A stretch of DNA of 37,351 bases from Flavobacteriales bacterium (GTDB taxonomy: Bacteria; Bacteroidota; Bacteroidia; Flavobacteriales_D; Parvicellaceae): contig JAGXIB010000206.1 of the NCBI GenBank assembly GCA_024635865.1, positions 1-37,351 on the forward strand, written 5' to 3'. Shown one piece after another: positions 17,731 to 25,676 of the stretch. Both the position numbers and the translations under genes were made by a program. Every line of letters begins with the position of its first letter. Position 1 is the stretch's first letter. Under the pieces are notes generated by a model that had not been told where the DNA came from, did no database searches, and worked only from the letters and a program-made list of their open reading frames with translations.

Positions 17731-17750
17731 TATAATTAATTTTAATTATA
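17731..17750 (+). repeat. AT-only inverted repeat in the bacilliredoxin leader
   Basis: TATAATTA, a 4-nt spacer and TAATTATA form a perfect 8-bp inverted repeat directly after the -7 element, where the transcription start should be. It could be an operator or a weak leader hairpin. In DNA this AT-rich it could also be chance. Confidence 0.35.
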
Positions 17751-17765
17751 AAAAGTAAATAAAAT

Positions 17766-18179
17766 ATGTATCCACCAGAATTAGTTGCCCCAATGAAAGC
17801 AGAGCTTACGAGCTCTGGATATGAAGATGTAACAACAGTAGAAGGAGTAGATCAATACTTAAATGCAGATAAAGGAACTACTTTTGTAGTTGTTAATTCT
17901 GTATGTGGGTGTGCTGCTTCTAATGCAAGACCTGCTGCAAAAATAGCAACAGGAAATGGAAAGAAACCAGATAACTTTATTACTGTATTTGCAGGAGTAG
18001 ATGGAGAAGCTGTGAACCAAGTAAGAAAATACTGTTTACCTTACCCTCCTTCATCACCAAGTATGGCTTTGTTTAAAGATGGACAGTTAGTTCATTTTGT
18101 AGAAAGACATCACATTGAAGGTGTTTCTGCAGAAATGATTGCAGAAAATGTTGTAGCAGCTTTCGATGAGTTTTGCTAA
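17766..18179 (+). CDS. BrxA/BrxB (YphP/UPF0403) family bacilliredoxin
   Basis: This is a small cytoplasmic thioredoxin-fold thiol protein of 137 residues, the normal length for the family formerly called DUF1094. The characteristic CGC motif is present (NSVCGCAASNARP, Cys47 and Cys49). In Firmicutes such proteins remove bacillithiol from S-bacillithiolated proteins; Bacteroidota members may serve bacillithiol or another low-molecular-weight thiol. Further typical segments are VFAGVDGEAV and YPPSSPSMALFKDG. The final residue is also a cysteine (FDEFC). The gene converges on oxyR and shares a terminator with it, which fits a redox-defence locus. A transcript of its own is likely. Confidence 0.93.
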   Translation: MYPPELVAPMKAELTSSGYEDVTTVEGVDQYLNADKGTTFVVVNSVCGCAASNARPAAKIATGNGKKPDNFITVFAGVDGEAVNQVRKYCLPYPPSSPSMALFKDGQLVHFVERHHIEGVSAEMIAENVVAAFDEFC

Positions 18180-18190
18180 GATTAAATTAC

Positions 18191-18246
18191 GATAAAAACA
18201 AAAAAGCCTTGCTAAATTAATTTAGCAAGGCTTTTTTGTTTTTATC
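18191..18246. terminator. Bidirectional rho-independent terminator between the bacilliredoxin gene and oxyR
   Basis: A perfect 26-bp inverted repeat with a TTAA loop. The core GCCTTGCTAAA pairs with TTTAGCAAGGC and is flanked by A-runs and T-runs on both sides, so it works as a terminator in either direction. The right arm reaches into the oxyR stop codon (18242-18244) and its last sense codon. Confidence 0.93.
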
Positions 18247-19180
18247 TCCATTCTACTATTTGTCCTCGTTTTTTATCTAAGAATTCTTTTGGTACTGATT
18301 CAGAAATTGCTTTTGATAAGGCTTGTAACATTCTTCTTTTGATATGATTTCTGGAATAGGCAATTCCTACTTCCCTGACTGGACTTTCTGAAACAAAAGG
18401 TTTGATAATCGTATTTTTAAGGTTGCAATTATTTACTGCTAACTCTGGTAGTAACGTATAGCCTCCTTCAGTTTCTATTATTTTTTTAATTGTTTCTAAA
18501 GAGCCGCTTTCGAAATTAAACTTAGTGTCTTTTATTTTCTCGTCTTGGTAAGAACATAAGTTTAAAACTTGAGAACGAAAACAATGCCCTTTTCCTAACA
18601 ACCAAAGTCCATCAGCTGTTATCTGACTAGTTTTTAGCTCTTTATTTTGACATAAAGGATGTTTTTTGTTGGCAAAAAACAACATCTTTTCATAGAAAAT
18701 GGCTTCTTCTACTATTCCAGCTTCATTTAATGGAGTGACAAGTATGCCTACATCAATGGTGTCTTTTTTTAACCGTTCTATAATTTCTTCAGATAGTAAT
18801 TCAACTATTGTTACGTTTATTAATGGATATTTTTTTGTTAGGCTTCCAATAAATAACGAAAGTAAGTATGGAGCTAGAGAAGGAATGATTCCTATGGTTA
18901 AGTCTCCAGACAAAGTTGAATTATGTTCTTCTATTACTTCAGTGATTCTTTTGCTTTCAGCCAGCGCAATTCTAGCTTGTTTTATAATCTTTTTTCCTAT
19001 ATCTGTTGGGATAATAGGTTGCTTTGTTCGATCAAATATGACAACTCCTAAGTGGTCTTCTAACTTTTTTATTTGCATACTCAATGTTGGTTGAGTGACA
19101 AAGCATTTTTCTGATGCAGTGACAAAATGACGATAAGTATCTATTGCTACAACATATTCTAGTTGAGTAAGTGTTATCAT
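18242..19180 (-). CDS. oxyR: OxyR-type LysR regulator of peroxide response
   Basis: This is a redox-sensing transcription factor of 312 residues. The N-terminal LysR helix-turn-helix (about 1-60) reads LTQLEYVVAIDTYRHF and CFVTQPTLSMQIKKLEDHLGVVIFDR. The effector domain contains GKGHCFRSQVLNLC, placing Cys200 and Cys209 at the positions of the E. coli OxyR disulfide pair (199 and 208). This distinguishes it from generic LysR members. Known OxyR proteins turn on catalase, peroxiredoxin and iron-storage genes after peroxide oxidation; none of those targets lies in the window, but the convergent bacilliredoxin gene fits the theme. No TAnnTTTG element is seen upstream. Confidence 0.92.
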   Translation of the reverse strand: MITLTQLEYVVAIDTYRHFVTASEKCFVTQPTLSMQIKKLEDHLGVVIFDRTKQPIIPTDIGKKIIKQARIALAESKRITEVIEEHNSTLSGDLTIGIIPSLAPYLLSLFIGSLTKKYPLINVTIVELLSEEIIERLKKDTIDVGILVTPLNEAGIVEEAIFYEKMLFFANKKHPLCQNKELKTSQITADGLWLLGKGHCFRSQVLNLCSYQDEKIKDTKFNFESGSLETIKKIIETEGGYTLLPELAVNNCNLKNTIIKPFVSESPVREVGIAYSRNHIKRRMLQALSKAISESVPKEFLDKKRGQIVEWR

Positions 19181-19239
19181 TTGAAGTCCATTTTTTTTGC
19201 GTTTTTTATTTTTGTAAATTTATCAACTTTATATTTAAC

Positions 19240-19271
19240 AAAAAAGCCCAACATCTAGTTGGGCTTTTTTT
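19240..19271. terminator. Rho-independent terminator after glmS
   Basis: AAAAAAGCCCAAC, the loop ATCTA and GTTGGGCTTTTTT form a 13-bp perfect stem with a T-run on either strand. It lies 22 nt past the glmS stop and ends the minus-strand operon. It also insulates oxyR, whose start is about 60 bp further left. Confidence 0.92.
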
Positions 19272-19292
19272 AATCTATATTAAAAATGGCTT

Positions 19293-21134
19293 TTATTCTA
19301 CGGTAACAGATTTTGCTAAATTTCTAGGCTGATCTACATTACATTTACGCATTACTGCGGTATGGTAGCTTAACAGTTGTAATGGAATTGTTGCCAATAA
19401 AGGAACTAACATATCGTCTGTTTCAGGAATCTCTATAACGTGATCTGCAATACCTCTTACAACTTTGTCTCCTTTTGTTACAATTGCTATGACTTTCCCC
19501 TTTCTAGCTTTAACTTCTTGAATGTTACTTACCACTTTTTCGTAACTTGAGTCTTGAGTTGCAATTACAAAGACAGGCATTTCTTCGTCTATTAATGCAA
19601 TAGGCCCATGCTTCATCTCTGCAGCAGGATACCCTTCTGCATGAATATAAGAGATTTCTTTCAGTTTAAGGGCGCCTTCTAAAGCTACAGGAAAGTTAAT
19701 TCCTCTTCCTAAGAATAATGCATTAGAAGAGTCTTTATAAATTTCAGCTATACTTTTTATATACTCATCAGACTTTAGTACTTCTTCTACTTTTTCTGGA
19801 ATAGCATTTAAGTCTAACATTAAACGACTAAAACGAGTTGGTTCTATTGTTCCTTTGTTTTTACCAAACAATAATGAAATTAAAGTCAATACGGTAACTT
19901 GAGCTGTAAAAGCTTTTGTAGAAGCAACTCCAATCTCTGGCCCAGCATGAGTATAAGCACCACAATCAGTTGCTCTTGCTATTGTGCTGTTTACCACATT
20001 ACAAATTCCAATTATTGTTGCTCCTCTAGACTTTGCTAATTCAATTGCAGCCAATGTGTCTGCTGTTTCTCCAGATTGTGAAATAGCAATAACAACATCA
20101 GTTTCATCTATAATAGGATTCCTATATCTAAACTCTGAAGCATACTCAACTTCAACAGGAATTCTAGAAAGTTCTTCGAGTAAATACTCTCCAACAAGAC
20201 CTGCATGCCAAGAAGTTCCACAAGCAATTATTATTAAGCGTTTTGCTGCAAATATTTTTTCTTGATAAGCTTCAATACCTCCTAAAGAAATATTATTTTG
20301 ATTTAACATCAAACGACCCCTCATACAATCTTTGATAGATCGAGGCTGTTCGTAGATTTCCTTTAACATGAAATGATCATATCCACCTTTTTCTAAAGTT
20401 TCTATTTTCATTTCTAACTCATGTATATAAGGTGTCTTTTCTTGGTTTTGAATGGTCTTAAGGGTTAACCCAGTGTCTAAACTAAGTTTAGCAATTTCCC
20501 CATCTTCCAAGTAAATTACATTTTTTGTGAATTCAACTATTGGAGTAGCGTCTGATCCTATAAAATATTCATCTTCTCCTAGTCCAATAACAAGTGGGCT
20601 ACTTTTCTTTGCTGCAATAATTTCTCTTGGATTTTCATGAGAGATAACTACAATAGCATATGCCCCTATTACCTCATTAAGCGCTTGTCTCGTTCCTTCA
20701 AATACATCACAACCTTCTTGTTCAATTACATCTTCGATTAAGTGCATTAACACCTCGGTATCTGTTTCACTTTTAAAGTCATGTCCTCTTGCAATTAACT
20801 CTTCTTTTAAAACAGCATAGTTCTCAATAATTCCATTATGAACTAGTGCAAACTTACCATTTCCAGAAGCGTGAGGGTGTGCATTAACATCATTTGGTTT
20901 TCCGTGAGTTGCCCATCTAGTGTGGCCAATTCCAACGCTACCAGTAGTATCTTTATCTTTAGAATACTTTTCTAATTCAACTACTTTTCCTTGTTTTTTA
21001 TAGATGTTTAGTTCACTGCCGTTATTCACAGCTATTCCAGAACTATCATAACCCCTATATTCTAGTCTCTTCAGACCCTTTAGTATAATAGGAAAAGCTT
21101 CTCTCCCCCCTACATATGCTACGATTCCACACAT
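19293..21134 (-). CDS. glmS: Glutamine--fructose-6-phosphate aminotransferase (isomerizing)
   Basis: The enzyme makes glucosamine 6-phosphate from fructose 6-phosphate and glutamine, the first step toward UDP-GlcNAc for peptidoglycan and LPS. The product is 613 residues, full length. Cys2 of MCGIVAYVGG is the glutaminase nucleophile after Met removal; LEYRGYDSSGIAV and HTRWATHGKPN are also hallmark segments. Two SIS isomerase domains follow (IACGTSWHAG, ISQSGETADTLAA and EGYPAAEMKHGPIAL). The C-terminus is the canonical DQPRNLAKSVTVE. It is the last gene of an operon, 3 nt after the DUF4270 gene, and ends at a strong terminator. I see no glmS ribozyme, which belongs to Firmicutes. Confidence 0.98.
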   Translation of the reverse strand: MCGIVAYVGGREAFPIILKGLKRLEYRGYDSSGIAVNNGSELNIYKKQGKVVELEKYSKDKDTTGSVGIGHTRWATHGKPNDVNAHPHASGNGKFALVHNGIIENYAVLKEELIARGHDFKSETDTEVLMHLIEDVIEQEGCDVFEGTRQALNEVIGAYAIVVISHENPREIIAAKKSSPLVIGLGEDEYFIGSDATPIVEFTKNVIYLEDGEIAKLSLDTGLTLKTIQNQEKTPYIHELEMKIETLEKGGYDHFMLKEIYEQPRSIKDCMRGRLMLNQNNISLGGIEAYQEKIFAAKRLIIIACGTSWHAGLVGEYLLEELSRIPVEVEYASEFRYRNPIIDETDVVIAISQSGETADTLAAIELAKSRGATIIGICNVVNSTIARATDCGAYTHAGPEIGVASTKAFTAQVTVLTLISLLFGKNKGTIEPTRFSRLMLDLNAIPEKVEEVLKSDEYIKSIAEIYKDSSNALFLGRGINFPVALEGALKLKEISYIHAEGYPAAEMKHGPIALIDEEMPVFVIATQDSSYEKVVSNIQEVKARKGKVIAIVTKGDKVVRGIADHVIEIPETDDMLVPLLATIPLQLLSYHTAVMRKCNVDQPRNLAKSVTVE

Positions 21135-21137
21135 TAT

Positions 21138-22478
21138 TTAATACTTTGTAAATGTTAATTTTAACTTTGGTTTATCTTTCAATGTCGATTCTTGTCCATT
21201 AAAGACGACTCTGTTTGCAGAAATTCCACTTCTATTAGTTAAAATAGAAAGCGGTGTGTTTTCAATTTCTTCAGCAAATATTTTATTAATGTGCCTCGTT
21301 ACATTAAATACATATTGGTTATTATCAAAATCGTAAGTTCCACCTAACTCCTCATTAAAATCAGCAGTAAAGACATCTTCTCCTGCTTCATTAATACGAG
21401 TTAAAAAAAGTTGAGAGGCAGGAACATATTTGTCTAATGTATAATATTGTACAGGAAGTACTAACTCTGCTTTATTTACTATTATATTTCCATTTTTAAT
21501 GTACTCTTTTAAGTGTGGGAAAAAAACTTTTCCATTTACTCCACCTAACGTTTGAGTAAAGAACTGTTTTTGTCCTAACGTAGAGTCTGATAGTACATTT
21601 CCAACATAATAGCCAGAGTTGTCTAAAGTCACTCTATGATACCTCGCTGACTGAGAATTAAAATTTAAGTCATAGCCAATAGTGTCTTTTGCTACGGTGT
21701 CTCTATAAAAAATAGTGATTTTAGAATACTCATTCAATAAGTCAGTATAGATAATGCCTCCTTCATTAGTGTTTTGAGCCGTATTTGTCTTAATTAATAG
21801 TCCTTTAAACCAATCTGTAAATTGGCCTGTTGCATCATTTCCATCTAAAACCCCTGTTCCAGATTGGTTGATTATATTCCATCCTACTGCGTTAATGTCT
21901 AGTGGTATTCCTAAAATTGCTTCATTAACAATATCACCTTCAACAGTTCCAAGTGTTAGTGGTCTTGGTTCTATTAAGCCTTCTCCAACAGCAACTAAAT
22001 CCCCCATTACTGAGTCTCTTGTGGTTGTAGAGTAATAGGTAGAGTCTATGTTTAAAGCACTACTAAGTTGGTATACTTCAAAGTTTTGGGCTTGAGTATT
22101 CCCATAAAAGTCACTTATCTTTAAGTAAAGCATTACAGAGTCCACTACTAGGTGGTTTAAGTTACCGCTAGGTGGTGTAAAGTTAACTGCTGCAGAAAGC
22201 CTTAGTTGAGCAAAAATTGCAGATTCAATCTTGCCAAAGTAAGGGTCAATATATGAGCCCAGCAAATTATCTCCAGAGAGTTCATCCGTCGGAATTTTCT
22301 CACCTTCTTCAACGTAGGTTAATAATTTTGTTGTATCGGAGATCAGAACATTTAATTCGTCTCCTTGTGGTTGAATTGCTAGTCCTAAATCATTCTCTTT
22401 TTTCTTACAACTAATTGTGATCAGGAAAATTAATAGAGAAATATAAATAGAGGCTTTAGTCTGCCAAAACTTCATCAT
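21138..22478 (-). CDS. DUF4270 family lipoprotein
   Basis: This is an outer-membrane or periplasmic lipoprotein of unknown function, common in Bacteroidota. The track start at 22484 is TTG; ATG at 22478 gives MMKFWQTKASIYISLLIFLITISC, a lipoprotein signal with the lipobox cysteine in ITISC. DUF4270 features include DLGLAIQPQGD after the signal, GSYIDPYFGKIESAIFAQL, and repeated beta-strand segments through to the C-terminus (KLKLTFTKY). The start overlaps the end of the starch-synthase-like gene by 23 nt and the stop is 3 nt from glmS, so the three genes are tightly coupled. A role in envelope biogenesis is guessed from position only. Confidence 0.88.
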   Translation of the reverse strand: MMKFWQTKASIYISLLIFLITISCKKKENDLGLAIQPQGDELNVLISDTTKLLTYVEEGEKIPTDELSGDNLLGSYIDPYFGKIESAIFAQLRLSAAVNFTPPSGNLNHLVVDSVMLYLKISDFYGNTQAQNFEVYQLSSALNIDSTYYSTTTRDSVMGDLVAVGEGLIEPRPLTLGTVEGDIVNEAILGIPLDINAVGWNIINQSGTGVLDGNDATGQFTDWFKGLLIKTNTAQNTNEGGIIYTDLLNEYSKITIFYRDTVAKDTIGYDLNFNSQSARYHRVTLDNSGYYVGNVLSDSTLGQKQFFTQTLGGVNGKVFFPHLKEYIKNGNIIVNKAELVLPVQYYTLDKYVPASQLFLTRINEAGEDVFTADFNEELGGTYDFDNNQYVFNVTRHINKIFAEEIENTPLSILTNRSGISANRVVFNGQESTLKDKPKLKLTFTKY

Positions 22479-23283
22479 TTGCAAGTATGTTATTATAAAA
22501 ATCTTGATGTGCAGGAATCAATGTTTCTTCTGTTTGATATTCTAAAACTGGTTTGCCAGATTCTTCTATATAACTACTAATTGTCTTGTTTATTGTTTCG
22601 CTTCCCATCCCTACTGCATCTGCCCATTTAATACCAAGCATGTTTAAGTTTTCTACGGTGGGTTTTTTAAGTAAGTCAATGTCTTCTTCTAAAAAGTTAT
22701 CAAACTTAAGTTTTTCTATAATTCGATCACTAAGTGGACCAACCTCTCCTTGATCATAACTTGTGAATATGATTTTCACATTTTCGAAATGAGGATCATT
22801 TGCATACATTTTTTTCAAATACAGAGGCATAAGTCCAGCCATCCAACCATGGCAATGTACAATATCAGGAGTCCAACCTAGTTTTTTGACTGTTTCTAAC
22901 ACTCCTTTACAGAAAAACATTGCTCTCTCATCGTTATCAGCATGACACTTGCCTTCCGCATCTTTACAGATACTTTTTCTTTTAAAGAACTCATCATTAT
23001 CAATAAAATAAACTTGCATTTTCGCTTTAGGAATAGAAGCAACCTTAATAATCAACGGATGATCTGCATCATCAATAACTAAGTTCATACCAGAAAGTCT
23101 AATTACTTCATGTAATTGATGTCTTCTTTCGTTTACAACGCCAAATCGAGGCATAAACACTCTTATTTCCTTATCTTCTTCTTGAACTCCCTGCGAAAGT
23201 CTTCTTACAGAAGATGCTATACCTTCCTCAGGTAAAAAAGGAAAAATCTCTTGCGTAATGTATAGAACTCTTTTTTTTGACAT
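22456..23283 (-). CDS. Short glycogen/starch synthase-like protein (GT5 N-terminal domain only)
   Basis: The better start is ATG at 23283 (MSKKRVLYITQEIFPFLPEEG, 275 residues); the track start is an extension. It resembles only the N-terminal Rossmann domain of glycogen synthase: VLYITQEIFP, VFMPRFG and the HCHGWMAGLMPLYLKK segment match the family. The ADP-glucose-binding KTGGL loop of true GlgA is absent (PEEGIASSV instead), and the whole C-terminal GT-B domain (about 200 residues) is missing. Short relatives annotated glycogen/starch synthase are common in this phylum, so this is probably not a recent truncation. It leads the operon with DUF4270 and glmS and is divergent from panC. Glycosyltransferase activity is doubtful. 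Confidence 0.82.
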   Translation of the reverse strand: MSKKRVLYITQEIFPFLPEEGIASSVRRLSQGVQEEDKEIRVFMPRFGVVNERRHQLHEVIRLSGMNLVIDDADHPLIIKVASIPKAKMQVYFIDNDEFFKRKSICKDAEGKCHADNDERAMFFCKGVLETVKKLGWTPDIVHCHGWMAGLMPLYLKKMYANDPHFENVKIIFTSYDQGEVGPLSDRIIEKLKFDNFLEEDIDLLKKPTVENLNMLGIKWADAVGMGSETINKTISSYIEESGKPVLEYQTEETLIPAHQDFYNNILANDEVLAD

Positions 23284-23310
23284 AAAACCACGTTTTTGTT
23301 TAAGGGAATA

Positions 23311-23342
23311 CAAAAATATAAAAAAAAAATCAATACTTCCAA
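23311..23342 (-). promoter_or_regulatory. Promoter of the starch-synthase-like / DUF4270 / glmS operon
   Basis: On the minus strand TTG, 21 nt (including a run of ten T) and TATTTTTG match TTG-N17-23-TAnnTTTG. The leader to the ATG at 23283 would be about 20 nt, which supports that start over the one in the track. Confidence 0.6.
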
Positions 23343-23351
23343 CAAATAAAG

Positions 23352-23359
23352 TAATTTTG
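23352..23359 (+). promoter_or_regulatory. Possible -7 element of the panC promoter
   Basis: TAATTTTG matches TAnnTTTG on the plus strand, 10 bp from the -33 element of the divergent operon. The leader to panC would be about 78 nt. No TTG is seen at the expected distance upstream. Confidence 0.38.
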
Positions 23360-23442
23360 TGGAGTTTTGCAAATTATAAGCGGTTTTTTGTTGCTTTAAG
23401 CGAAGTGTTTGGGCTATTTGTCTTAAAATATAAATTCATTCT

Positions 23443-24279
23443 ATGAAGTTGTTTAAAACTCAACAGGAGTTAAAAAAAAAATTGGAGGGGTACTCTTCAA
23501 AAGTAATAGGTTTTGTTCCAACTATGGGAGCATTGCACAAAGGGCATGTTTCTTTGATTAGAAAGGCAAAAAAAGAGTCAGATATTGTCGTTTGTAGTAT
23601 TTTTGTTAATCCAACCCAATTTAATGAGTCTACGGATTTTGAAAATTACCCAGTTACACATGATGAAGACATTAAGCTTTTAGAAAAAGCTGGTTGTGAT
23701 ATTCTTTATATCCCAGAAAGTGTTCAGGATGTTTACTCAAATGAAAAACCTATTGAGGTAAACCTTGGTTCTTTAGCAGAGGTTATGGAAGGAGCAAACC
23801 GGCCAGGACATTTTGACGGCGTAGTGCAAGTTGTCAGTGTTTTGTTTGATATTGTAAAACCCAATAAAGCATTTTTTGGGTTAAAGGATTTTCAGCAGTA
23901 CTGTATTATAAAAAAGATGGTAGCTGAATTGAAGTTGGACATTGAGATTGTTGGCTGTCCAATCATCAGAGAAGATAGTGGTCTAGCCATGAGCTCTAGA
24001 AACATTTTGTTGTCAAAAAAAGAAAAAGTAGACGCATTAATTATTAGCGAAACTTTAAAGTTTTTGCAAAAAGAAATTAAAGCTGGTGAAATTTCTGATT
24101 TATTGAATACTTGCAAAGAGAAATTAAGTGCTAAAAGTGAGTTAGAGTATTTAACCGTTGCAGATTTAAATAGTCTACAATCCTTGGAAGTTTTAGAAAA
24201 GGGAGCTATTTACAGAGCTTTTGTAGTTTCTCGTTTAGGAAATGTTAGGTTAATTGATAATATAGAGATTTTTGTTTAA
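23443..24279 (+). CDS. panC: Pantothenate synthetase
   Basis: The enzyme joins pantoate and beta-alanine, using ATP through a pantoyl-adenylate, to give pantothenate for coenzyme A. At 278 residues it has normal length. The HIGH-type signature is [17 protein letters not shown], followed by [32 protein letters not shown] and the KMSKS-like SGLAMSSRN. It lies 11 nt upstream of panD, which supplies the beta-alanine, so the pair covers the last steps of the pathway. panB is not in this window. Confidence 0.97.
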   Translation: MKLFKTQQELKKKLEGYSSKVIGFVPTMGALHKGHVSLIRKAKKESDIVVCSIFVNPTQFNESTDFENYPVTHDEDIKLLEKAGCDILYIPESVQDVYSNEKPIEVNLGSLAEVMEGANRPGHFDGVVQVVSVLFDIVKPNKAFFGLKDFQQYCIIKKMVAELKLDIEIVGCPIIREDSGLAMSSRNILLSKKEKVDALIISETLKFLQKEIKAGEISDLLNTCKEKLSAKSELEYLTVADLNSLQSLEVLEKGAIYRAFVVSRLGNVRLIDNIEIFV

Positions 24280-24290
24280 ATTTGTATGCT

Positions 24291-24641
24291 ATGAATATTC
24301 AGGTTTTTAAATCAAAAATACACCGTGTATCTGTTACAGAGGCGGAGTTAAATTATATAGGAAGCATTACCATTGATGAAGCATTACTGGAGGCTGCAAA
24401 CCTTATAGAGGGGGAGAAAGTTCAAATTGTAAATGTAAATAACGGAGAACGTATAGAAACCTATGTGATAAAAGGAGAAAGAAATTCTGGTGTTGTTTGT
24501 TTAAACGGACCAGCTGCTAGACGAGTTGCTGTTGGAGATATTGTCATAATCATTGGCTATGCGTACATGGACTTTGAAGAAGCAAAAACATTTAAGCCGT
24601 CTATAGTATTTCCAAACCCTGCAAACAACAGAATCGAGTAA
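24291..24641 (+). CDS. panD: Aspartate 1-decarboxylase (pyruvoyl enzyme)
   Basis: The enzyme decarboxylates aspartate to beta-alanine for pantothenate synthesis. The track start is TTG; ATG at 24291 gives the standard N-terminus [20 protein letters not shown] and 116 residues. Self-cleavage at Gly24-Ser25 in YIGSITID makes the pyruvoyl cofactor on the beta chain. Other conserved segments are [24 protein letters not shown] and GDIVIIIGY. It sits 11 nt after panC and 18 nt before the next membrane protein gene, all on one transcript. Confidence 0.97.
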   Translation: MNIQVFKSKIHRVSVTEAELNYIGSITIDEALLEAANLIEGEKVQIVNVNNGERIETYVIKGERNSGVVCLNGPAARRVAVGDIVIIIGYAYMDFEEAKTFKPSIVFPNPANNRIE

Positions 24642-24659
24642 ATCTCGTTTGTTTCTTCA

Positions 24660-25673
24660 ATGAAAAGTAAAGTTCTAAAAGGTTTAAAAGTTATTATACC
24701 CCTATTTATTGGAGTGTATTTGATGTGGTATTTTTGGGATGCAATGTCAGGAAAAGACAAGGAAAGTTTTTTTAGGGCTGTGAACGAAGCCAATTACTTT
24801 TGGTTTTTCTTATCCGTTATTTTTAGTTTTTTAAGTCACTTGAGTCGAGCAATTCGTTGGCGTTATATGCTAGAACCTATTGGTTACAAGACAAAGTTGA
24901 TGAACAGATATAACGCTTTAATGATTGGCTACATCATGAACCTGTTAATTCCTAGAGCAGGAGAAGCTTCTAGAGCCGGAATATTATACCAAACAGAAAA
25001 AGTTCCATTTACAAAATCATTTGGGACGATTATCGCCGAACGTGTTTTTGACTTAATTATGTTAGGGATTGTTGTGTTACTGGCTCTTTATTTTAGTTAT
25101 GATGACTTAATGGAGTTAATAGAGCAAAACCCTTACTTAACTAAAAAAGAAGGTTCTGATGGAAGTAGTTCTCTACTGTATACCTTAATTGGGTTATTTT
25201 TAGCTGTTGGAGTTGTAGGAGTTTTAATATGGACATTTATTCCTAAGATAAAAAATAAAGTCTTGGACTTAATAAGAGATGTTATTGCAGGAGTCTTTTC
25301 TATTTTTAAATCAGAACATCCCTGGCGTTTTATTGGTCATACATTATTTATTTGGGTAATTTACATTGCTTTTTTTGGATTATGTTTCTTTAGTTTAGAG
25401 TCTACCCAAGAAGTTCCTTTTGGAGGTATTTTAATTGGTTTTATAGCTGGAACTTTAGGGATTATGTTTACCAATGGAGGAATGGGAGCGTATCCAATGT
25501 TGGTTGGAATTGTCATCACCTTCTACTTGGGAGACACCTTGGGAGAAGATGAAGCAAAAGGAGTAGGAAATGCTTTAGGAATGATGATTTGGGCAACACA
25601 AACAATTATGATGATTTTGTTAGGGTTGTTGTCATTGTTTTTAGTCCAAAGAGGAAAGAAAAAGGAAGCTTAA
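24660..25673 (+). CDS. Lysylphosphatidylglycerol synthase transmembrane domain (flippase-like) protein
   Basis: This is a polytopic inner-membrane protein of 337 residues with about eight hydrophobic segments. It matches the UPF0104 / LPG_synthase_TM family: YFWFFLSVIFSFLSHLSRAIRWRYML, LIPRAGEASRAGIL and ERVFDLIMLG are characteristic. It lacks the C-terminal aminoacyl-transferase domain of MprF, so lysyl transfer is not expected; lipid flipping or lipid-linked transport is the usual guess. It follows panD after 18 nt, a neighbourhood I believe is common in Flavobacteriia. Its stop is 3 nt from the convergent rsmI stop, with no terminator visible between them. Confidence 0.87.
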   Translation: MKSKVLKGLKVIIPLFIGVYLMWYFWDAMSGKDKESFFRAVNEANYFWFFLSVIFSFLSHLSRAIRWRYMLEPIGYKTKLMNRYNALMIGYIMNLLIPRAGEASRAGILYQTEKVPFTKSFGTIIAERVFDLIMLGIVVLLALYFSYDDLMELIEQNPYLTKKEGSDGSSSLLYTLIGLFLAVGVVGVLIWTFIPKIKNKVLDLIRDVIAGVFSIFKSEHPWRFIGHTLFIWVIYIAFFGLCFFSLESTQEVPFGGILIGFIAGTLGIMFTNGGMGAYPMLVGIVITFYLGDTLGEDEAKGVGNALGMMIWATQTIMMILLGLLSLFLVQRGKKKEA

Positions 25674-25676
25674 GCT

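Noticed and set aside
22456-23283. Frameshifted or truncated glgA pseudogene
   Set aside because: No remnant of the second GT-B domain follows in any frame; the DUF4270 gene starts at once, and short homologues of this size are common in the phylum.
23258-23446. 62-aa plus-strand ORF whose stop overlaps the panC ATG (ATGA)
   Set aside because: It starts antisense inside the starch-synthase-like gene, crosses both promoters and has no recognisable features, so the apparent coupling to panC is probably chance.
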